Shown here: positions 5,253 to 10,140 of the stretch, one piece after another
Numbering within the stretch: position 1 is the stretch's first letter
Layout of the letters: each line of letters begins with the position of its first letter
From: Candidatus Caenarcanales bacterium
GTDB lineage: Bacteria; Cyanobacteriota; Vampirovibrionia; LMEP-6097
DNA: 10,140 nucleotides
Direction of reading: 5' to 3'
Assembly (NCBI GenBank): GCA_022447685.1
Contig: JAKVAO010000083.1
Location: 1-10,140 of the forward strand
Notes under the pieces: model-generated
The model's input: the letters and a program-made list of their open reading frames with translations, nothing else
Databases searched by the model: none
Told to the model about the DNA's origin: nothing
Position numbers and translations under genes: made by a program

Positions 5253-6503
5253 ATGAAAGTTGCGATTTTATCAGAAACATTTTTACCACAGGTTAACGGC
5301 GTTGTTAGAACTGTAGAGAAAATAGTCAAATTCTTAGAAGCAAATGGTCACGAAGCTCTATTGGTAACCTTGGGTGAAGGTGATGCTAATTATTCTAATA
5401 CAGAAGTAGTCCGTGCTCCAGGAGTGCCTTTTGGGCTATACAAAGAACTTCACTTGGTTAAACCCGAAGATGAATTTTTCTCAAAGTTCGTTGGTAATGA
5501 TATTATGCAATTCCCTGCAATCTTACTGATGACCTTAATCCCTAGCGCGAACACCGTTGTAGGTGAGGCTTTAGAAAGGTTCAAACCAGATATTATTCAC
5601 TTAGTAACGCCTGTAACCCTAGGTGCTATTGGACATTACTACATGGAGAAAATGAATCTACCGAGCTTAGCGACTTTCCACACTGATATCGCAGCTTACG
5701 CGCCTCGCTACCAGGTTCCATATGCAGAAAATGTTGTTAATCTTTTGACTAAGACTATCTATAGTAAATCAGAAAGAGTTTTAGCACCGAGTCCAAGCTC
5801 ACAGAAGCAGCTTGAGGAGATAGGCTTAGAGAATGTTGGTGTTTTCGGTAGAGGTGTTGATCATACTATGTACAGCCCAGAAAAGCGAAACAAAGAACTT
5901 TTGAGAGAGTTTAATTTAGATACAGAGAAGATCACTTTAATGTATGCAGGTCGCCTTGCTGAAGAGAAATCTATAGACAAAGTAATTGATTGCTTCAAGG
6001 TTCTTCAGAAAAAATATCCAAATAAAGTTCAACTAATGATAGTTGGTAATGGTCCCTGTAGAGAGGATTTAGAGAAACAACTTACAGATACTAGTGATTA
6101 TGCCTTCACTGGTTTACAGACTGGAGATAAGTTTGCATCTCTCTATGCCGCTGCTGATATTTTTGCTTTCCCTAGTGTTACAGAGACCTTTGGACAAGTA
6201 GTACTTGAATCTATGGCTTCAGCTTTACCAGTGGTTGGTTATGATTCGCCTGGAGTAAGAGATTTAGTAGAAAATGGTCATTCAGGCTTCCTAGCTAACC
6301 AGAAAGTTGATCATTTAGATGAGTCTAATCCTGCTAGTTTCATTGCTGGATTGATTAATTTAATTGAGAAGCCAGAGCTTAGAGCTGAACTAGGGAAGAA
6401 CGCTCATGCAGAAGCTCAGAGAAGATCTTGGGATAATATTTTAGGTGATCTAGTGCGTGAATACCAAGTCTTGATAGATAAAAGAAAGCTTGCTGCAGTC
6501 TAA
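5253..6503 (+). CDS. GT4-family glycosyltransferase (MgtA/SqdX-like)
   Basis: This 416-aa protein is a GT-B fold, family GT4 retaining glycosyltransferase that transfers a sugar from a nucleotide donor to a lipid or glycan at the inner face of the membrane. The N-terminal domain starts with MKVAILSETFLPQVNGVVRT (1-20), the acceptor-side Gly-rich loop, followed by KPDIIHLVTP (111-120) and the FHTD motif (142-145). The C-terminal domain has AGRLAEEKSID (232-242), with Arg234 and Lys239 expected to bind the donor phosphates, MIVGNGP (262-268), and PSVTETFGQVVLESMA (307-322), the EX7E motif with Glu311 and Glu319. Overall pattern resembles alpha-mannosyltransferase MgtA and sulfoquinovosyl-diacylglycerol synthase SqdX; I cannot decide the sugar. 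The start is placed at the first beta strand; no ribosome binding site is visible. It is followed 27 bp later by malic enzyme. Confidence 0.9.
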   Translation: MKVAILSETFLPQVNGVVRTVEKIVKFLEANGHEALLVTLGEGDANYSNTEVVRAPGVPFGLYKELHLVKPEDEFFSKFVGNDIMQFPAILLMTLIPSANTVVGEALERFKPDIIHLVTPVTLGAIGHYYMEKMNLPSLATFHTDIAAYAPRYQVPYAENVVNLLTKTIYSKSERVLAPSPSSQKQLEEIGLENVGVFGRGVDHTMYSPEKRNKELLREFNLDTEKITLMYAGRLAEEKSIDKVIDCFKVLQKKYPNKVQLMIVGNGPCREDLEKQLTDTSDYAFTGLQTGDKFASLYAAADIFAFPSVTETFGQVVLESMASALPVVGYDSPGVRDLVENGHSGFLANQKVDHLDESNPASFIAGLINLIEKPELRAELGKNAHAEAQRRSWDNILGDLVREYQVLIDKRKLAAV

Positions 6504-6512
6504 GCTCATCAA

Positions 6513-6521
6513 TGCTAAAAT
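6513..6521 (+). promoter_or_regulatory. Extended -10 promoter of the malic enzyme gene
   Basis: TGCTAAAAT, a TGn element joined to TAAAAT (five of six), lies in the 27-bp gap and ends 9 nt before ATG 6531. Transcription would start within about 3 nt of the ATG. There is no Shine-Dalgarno, as expected for a leaderless or near-leaderless message. Confidence 0.33.
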
Positions 6522-6530
6522 CATATAGTT

Positions 6531-7772
6531 ATGGAACCATCAGAACAAGATAAGAAGATTTTTGAAGCACACCAAGGCGGCAAAATTACAATAGACTCAA
6601 CCCCAGTGAGAAACATGGAGGAATTAGCTGTAGTCTATACTCCGGGAGTAGCTAAAGTCTGCACAGCCATCTCTGAAAAACCAAACTTAGATAAATATTT
6701 AACCATTAAGAAAAACTCTGTAGCTGTTGTCACAGATGGAACAGCCGTTCTAGGTCTAGGAAACATTGGTCCACAAGCTTCTATGCCAGTGATGGAAGGT
6801 AAAGCAATGCTCTTTAAGCAACTAGCTGATGTAGATGCTTACCCTATAGCAATTGACGCTCAAGGGAAAACTGTTGATGAAATAGTTGAGTGTGTGAAAA
6901 TGATCGCGCCTGGTTTTGGTGGAATTAACCTAGAAGATATATCAGCTCCAAGATGTTTCGAGATAGAAGAAAAGCTTCAAAAAGCAATAGATATACCAGT
7001 TTTCCATGATGATCAGCACGGTACAGCTATAGTAACCACTGCTGCATTGATTAACGCTCTGAAAATTACAGGCAAAAAAGCAGAAGATCTTAAAGTTGTT
7101 TTCTCTGGCGTTGGCGCTGCTGGAGTTGCTTGTACCAAGATGATGCTAGATATCGGCGTTAAAAATATTATTGGCTGTGATAGAGCTGGAGCTATCTTCA
7201 AAGGAAGAAGCGCTAATATGAATTCTATCAAAGAATCGTATGCAGAATATACTAACCCTAATCTAGAGAAGGGTAGCTTAAGCCAAATCCTTGAAGGAGC
7301 AGATATGTTCGTTGGGTTATCCGGTCCAAACTTAATCGGTGAAGAGGAACTTAAAACCATGGCAAAAGATCCAATTGTATTTGCGATGTCCAACCCTGTC
7401 CCTGAAGTTGATCCAATTATGGCTAAAAAATACTGCAAAATTATTGCAACAGGTAGATCTGATTTCCCTAATCAGATTAATAACGTATTAGGCTTCCCAG
7501 GCGTATTTAGAGGTTTATTAGACTCCAACGCTTACACTGTAACTGAGAATATGAAAGTAGCAGCTGCACAAGCTATTGCTGACTGTGTAAGTGATTCAGA
7601 ATTAAATCCAGATTACATTATTCCAGATGCTTTTAATCCCAGCGTGGTGAAAGTTGTAGCTGATGCTGTAGCTAAAGTTGCGATAGAAGAAAAAGTCTGT
7701 AAAGAAGTTAGATGGGGTGACCCTGAGATGAAGGCTTTTGTTATGGGCGTCAAAGAACCCCTAAATGCCTAG
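6531..7772 (+). CDS. NAD(P)-dependent malic enzyme, short bacterial form
   Basis: Malic enzyme oxidatively decarboxylates malate to pyruvate and CO2 with reduction of NAD or NADP, in the cytosol. The 413-aa product is the short form without the phosphotransacetylase-like domain of MaeB. The N-terminal domain has HQGGKITI (14-21), the VVYTPGVAKVC motif (34-44) with catalytic Tyr36, DGTAVLGLGNIGP (69-81), and GKAMLFK (90-96) with catalytic Lys91. Metal ligands are Glu135-Asp136 in NLEDI and Asp160/161 in FHDDQHGTA (158-166). The Rossmann domain begins VVFSGVGAAGVA (189-200). Substrate-site Asn residues lie in GRSDFPNQINNVLG (308-321). All key residues are present, so it should be active. Coenzyme preference is not decided. 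It follows the glycosyltransferase gene by 27 bp but seems to have its own promoter. A 90-bp gap precedes the export-gate gene. Confidence 0.95.
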   Translation: MEPSEQDKKIFEAHQGGKITIDSTPVRNMEELAVVYTPGVAKVCTAISEKPNLDKYLTIKKNSVAVVTDGTAVLGLGNIGPQASMPVMEGKAMLFKQLADVDAYPIAIDAQGKTVDEIVECVKMIAPGFGGINLEDISAPRCFEIEEKLQKAIDIPVFHDDQHGTAIVTTAALINALKITGKKAEDLKVVFSGVGAAGVACTKMMLDIGVKNIIGCDRAGAIFKGRSANMNSIKESYAEYTNPNLEKGSLSQILEGADMFVGLSGPNLIGEEELKTMAKDPIVFAMSNPVPEVDPIMAKKYCKIIATGRSDFPNQINNVLGFPGVFRGLLDSNAYTVTENMKVAAAQAIADCVSDSELNPDYIIPDAFNPSVVKVVADAVAKVAIEEKVCKEVRWGDPEMKAFVMGVKEPLNA

Positions 7773-7795
7773 TTAATAAGATATAACACGGGTTT

Positions 7796-7813
7796 GAATA
7801 ATCTAGATTCTTC
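7796..7813 (+). promoter_or_regulatory. 18-bp operator-like palindrome before the FlhB/SctU gene
   Basis: GAATAATCTAGATTCTTC is an inverted repeat matching itself at 16 of 18 positions, with a perfect AATCTAGATT core and no loop. It lies in the 90-bp gap after malic enzyme and 49 bp before the next ATG. With no spacer it suits binding by a dimeric repressor or activator better than an RNA terminator, and no T run follows. Confidence 0.4.
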
Positions 7814-7825
7814 TGTGGTATATGG

Positions 7826-7831
7826 TATATA
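7826..7831 (+). promoter_or_regulatory. Possible -10 box of the FlhB/SctU gene
   Basis: TATATA (7826-7831) is the second of two near-repeats (GTATATG then GTATATA) and would start transcription near 7838, just before the GGTGGAG ribosome binding site (7849-7854). No clear -35 stands at 17 bp; the 18-bp palindrome covers that place, as expected if a bound regulator controls the promoter. Confidence 0.25.
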
Positions 7832-7862
7832 GGCAACTAGTATTTATGGTGGAGATCTAGTC

Positions 7863-8945
7863 ATGTCAGGTGATGATGATAACGAAGATAAACAGTTTGA
7901 AGCTACACAGCACAAATTAAGAGAAGCTAGAAAGAAAGGACAGGTCTTTAAAAGTAAAGACTTAACTCAGCTTGCTGTCCAAATTGTTGGATTTGTAATT
8001 TTATTTGCCTTCGGGACTAGCGTATATAGAGCCCTTACTGAACTTTGCAAGATTATGTGGGGAAATATTCCTAATTTCGGAAAAATGAGTGGAACTTTTA
8101 TATTTTTTCACACTTGGAGAACCATCATAACGATAATAGTTCCGACCATGGTCTTTCTTGCATCTGTTGCAGTTATTATAGAAATGATTCAACTCGGTGG
8201 TCCGCTTTTCACCACTGAACCAATGAAATTTAAATTAGACAAACTTGACCCAGTAAAGGGGCTCAAGAATATGTTTAATGTAAAATCACTTTTTGAGCTG
8301 GGCAAAGGCTTACTAAAAGTTATCGCCGTTGCTTTAATTGCCTTCATGGTTATATCCAATCACCTACCAGCGATTCTAGGAAATATCGACGCTGCAAACA
8401 AACTTGCAGGTTTTGTTGCTATAGCTGGGGTTCTCTGGGAATTTTTCTGGAAAAGCTCTTTACTATTACTCGCAATCTCCATCATGGACTTTCTTTTCCA
8501 GAAGTGGAAATTCATGAAAGATCAAAGAATGAGCTTCAAAGAAATGAAGGATGAGTACAAAAGTACCGAGGGTGACCCTTTGATCAAATCCAAACGTCGT
8601 CAAAGACAGAGAGAGATTTCCCAAGGTGGCGGTGGAGGTGGTATGGCACAAGTACCAGAAGCTGACTTCGTAGTTAAAAACCCTGAACACGTCGCTATAG
8701 CTGTTAAGTATGACGAAAACTTCGATGAAGCACCTAAGATTTTAGCTAAGGGAGCAGACTTCATCGCAGAGCAGATTCTAGAGATTGCAGAAGCTTATAA
8801 TATACCGATTGTTACCAATATCCCACTTTCTCGTGCGCTATTTAGACTTGTCAGAATCAACCAGCAGGTTCCACCAGAGCTGTATAAAGCTGTAGCTGAG
8901 ATACTGCTATTCGTTTATAGAGTTAAGAATAAGAACTTTAGGTAG
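7863..8945 (+). CDS. flhB: Type III export-gate/switch protein, FlhB/SctU (EscU/YscU/HrcU) family
   Basis: This 360-aa inner-membrane protein belongs to the export apparatus of flagella or injectisomes and switches substrate class after self-cleavage. It begins with the family motif EATQHKLREARKKGQVFKSKD (13-33), has four membrane segments (about 36-56, 88-109, 147-166, 183-211), then the linker MKDEYKSTEGDPLIKSKRRQRQRE (228-251), where EYKxTEGDPxxK is conserved. The C-terminal domain has the cleavage site as NPEH (273-276) instead of NPTH, and ends IPLSRALFRLV...PPELYKAVAEILLFVYRVK, closer to FlhB than to injectisome SctU. Asn273, Pro274 and His276 are kept. Six glycines (255-260) replace the usual basic segment before the site. 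The start follows GGAG (7851-7854) at 8 nt. No other export gene is in the window, so flagellar versus injectisome use stays open. Confidence 0.88.
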   Translation: MSGDDDNEDKQFEATQHKLREARKKGQVFKSKDLTQLAVQIVGFVILFAFGTSVYRALTELCKIMWGNIPNFGKMSGTFIFFHTWRTIITIIVPTMVFLASVAVIIEMIQLGGPLFTTEPMKFKLDKLDPVKGLKNMFNVKSLFELGKGLLKVIAVALIAFMVISNHLPAILGNIDAANKLAGFVAIAGVLWEFFWKSSLLLLAISIMDFLFQKWKFMKDQRMSFKEMKDEYKSTEGDPLIKSKRRQRQREISQGGGGGGMAQVPEADFVVKNPEHVAIAVKYDENFDEAPKILAKGADFIAEQILEIAEAYNIPIVTNIPLSRALFRLVRINQQVPPELYKAVAEILLFVYRVKNKNFR

Positions 8946-10056
8946 TGATATTTTTTGGTTTAGATTTAACCTCTTGCTCTAAAACATAGTCAATCACTTG
9001 GTCTGAGATTCCTTTCATAAGCTTAGTTGAATTAGGCATAATACCCCTTTCAAAAGCTCGATTGATTTCGCTTGAGGTAATAGTATCTGCCAAGGAGTAA
9101 ATTGTTTCCTTCTCTTCGACTTGTCCTGAGCCTCTGCTAATACTTTGTAAAATATATGACTTATCTAATTGCTCAAGGTTTTCCGGTTTTACATCTATGT
9201 CACCAGGCTTAGCTTGATTGTCATAAGTCCTTCTAAATGTTAATTTAAACTCCTCATTAGTATCTGGCTTTTTGAAAGTTACAAAGATTTGATTATGGAT
9301 ACCTCTTAAATCCTCATTGCTACTAGTTTCAAGCTCTAGATCTTGCAATCTTGTCACTATATCTTTAGCAATAAAGTCATTAAGAAGCTGCAAAGAATCA
9401 GATTCAAGATCTTTTAGAGATCTATCAAATAAAATCTTTTCATCAAATCCTGTCATATTAAGCAAGTTAGAATTACTAAGTCCAGATGCTACTAAATGTT
9501 TTTTGTTTGCATTATCATTAAATTCTAGATCTTGCTCAAACATTGAATCGAAATTAATCTTCCCAAGGCTCAATCCAGGATTATTCAATAAATTCATTAA
9601 TCTCTGATTTTTAAGTGTCGAAGCTTCAGAATTTAGATTAGCAATCTCAGCACGTATTGCAGCTCTTTGCCCTTCTTCGTTCTGCTCAATAAAATAAATT
9701 AATGGTAATTTTCTAGAGAAATCTTGTAACTCTTTTGTGACTGAAGAACCAAGATTAGATACATCTTTGAAGACTTTGTCCAATGGATTTTTTTTGATTT
9801 CCACTGAAAAAATCTGCTTAAAAGCAGTCTTTAAGTTTTCAACTCCGTTTTGAATAAGGCTTTGTGTCCTTTCAGCCTCTATATTAATAGCTTCAGAGTT
9901 TGAAGTCCCAGGATCTCTAGACAATTTAGCAATCAAATCTGAGCTGATTTCTTCTTCAAGGTATTTAGGAACTTCAGATGGATTTTCTAAATATTTCCCT
10001 GCACTTAATTCAGGTTTTTGCCTAGTTCCTTGTAATAAGCTCGATATTGTTGACAT
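8938..10056 (-). CDS. Unrecognised 372-aa protein without Cys or Trp, next to the export-gate gene
   Basis: I do not recognise this protein. It is polar, with no signal peptide, membrane span, Cys or Trp. Residues 1-60 are Ser/Pro/Glu-rich and look flexible (MSTISSLLQGTRQKPELSAG). Residues 60-160 are mainly helical with coiled-coil-like stretches (EGQRAAIRAEIANLNSEAST, 128-147). Residues 205-245 are again helical. Residues 250-280 look like a beta hairpin (NQIFVTFKKPDTNEEFKLTF), followed by a helical end and a basic tail KSKPKNITT. Composition suits a secreted or scaffold protein. Its 3' end overlaps the FlhB/SctU stop by 8 bp, tail to tail, so the two are convergent and not one operon. The ATG at 10056-10054 has only a weak GAG about 14 nt upstream. 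A type III substrate, chaperone or unrelated cytosolic protein are all possible. Confidence 0.75.
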   Translation of the reverse strand: MSTISSLLQGTRQKPELSAGKYLENPSEVPKYLEEEISSDLIAKLSRDPGTSNSEAINIEAERTQSLIQNGVENLKTAFKQIFSVEIKKNPLDKVFKDVSNLGSSVTKELQDFSRKLPLIYFIEQNEEGQRAAIRAEIANLNSEASTLKNQRLMNLLNNPGLSLGKINFDSMFEQDLEFNDNANKKHLVASGLSNSNLLNMTGFDEKILFDRSLKDLESDSLQLLNDFIAKDIVTRLQDLELETSSNEDLRGIHNQIFVTFKKPDTNEEFKLTFRRTYDNQAKPGDIDVKPENLEQLDKSYILQSISRGSGQVEEKETIYSLADTITSSEINRAFERGIMPNSTKLMKGISDQVIDYVLEQEVKSKPKNITT

Positions 10057-10140
10057 CGAAGTCGTAACTACTCAGGTAAAAAATAAAGATTATGTAAACA
10101 AATAGGTCTAGCTCTGGCCAAATCTAGTTATTCATGAGTT
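10057..10140. other. Upstream region of the 372-aa gene, no clear feature
   Basis: These 84 bp hold the upstream region of the minus-strand 372-aa gene. On that strand a CATAAT hexamer lies about 38 nt before the ATG without a convincing -35. Read on the plus strand, an ATG near the right edge has no ribosome binding site. I see no RNA gene or repeat. Confidence 0.3.

Noticed and set aside
7013..7438. 141-codon open frame antisense to the malic enzyme gene
   Set aside because: It lies wholly within a highly conserved gene on the other strand, has no ribosome binding site, and its sequence is the mirror of malic enzyme codons.
9317..9607. 96-codon plus-strand frame inside the 372-aa gene
   Set aside because: It is antisense to a longer frame with consistent protein-like composition; its Ser/Leu-rich product is typical of a shadow frame.
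1..10140. CRISPR arrays, insertion sequences, rRNA, riboswitches
   Set aside because: No regularly spaced repeats, transposase-like product, terminal inverted repeats, rRNA signature or recognisable riboswitch core were seen on either strand.

Overview
The window is AT-rich bacterial DNA carrying a complete housekeeping secE-nusG pair, a GT4 glycosyltransferase, a short-form malic enzyme and a type III export-gate protein (FlhB/SctU family), mixed with accessory genes. Low GC, a bestrophin-type channel, a cyanobacteria-like NusG N-terminus and the frequent lack of Shine-Dalgarno sequences would fit a non-photosynthetic cyanobacterial relative (Melainabacteria/Vampirovibrionia). That placement is an inference of moderate to low confidence; other AT-rich bacteria with type III export are possible.

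Layout. Positions 1-436 (minus strand) hold the start of a gene running off the left edge and an unrecognised 131-aa protein. Positions 544-1485 (plus) encode a bestrophin/YneE-type anion channel. Positions 1486-1931 hold two small overlapping minus-strand membrane-protein ORFs (78 and 26 aa), then what looks like a decayed, internally deleted second copy of the bestrophin gene ending at 1908. Positions 1932-2671 hold a HEPN/MNT (toxin-antitoxin type) pair with a 31-nt overlap. Positions 2735-3871 encode an unrecognised 378-aa cysteine-free protein with a disordered N-terminus. Positions 3984-4849 are secE-nusG, preceded by a short GC hairpin that overlaps the secE ribosome binding site and is followed by a T tract. 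No rplK follows nusG. Instead there are a 119-aa membrane protein, the GT4 glycosyltransferase and malic enzyme, all on the plus strand with gaps of 19-27 bp. After a 90-bp gap with an 18-bp operator-like palindrome comes the FlhB/SctU gene (7863-8945). It overlaps by 8 bp, tail to tail, a minus-strand gene for an unrecognised 372-aa protein lacking both Cys and Trp (8938-10056).

How the genes may work together. SecE and NusG serve the Sec translocon and transcription elongation. The glycosyltransferase probably builds a glycolipid or envelope glycan. Malic enzyme links malate to pyruvate and NAD(P)H. The FlhB/SctU protein is the substrate-specificity switch of a flagellar or injectisome export apparatus whose other parts lie outside the window. 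The two cysteine-free orphan proteins are the best candidates for something new: they have the composition of type III substrates and one abuts the export-gate gene. This link is inferred from position and composition only.

Several genes that start transcription units (bestrophin, HEPN, malic enzyme) have no ribosome binding site but carry a -10-like hexamer 7-9 nt before the ATG, suggesting leaderless mRNAs. Genes inside units, and the accessory genes, mostly have clear Shine-Dalgarno sequences.
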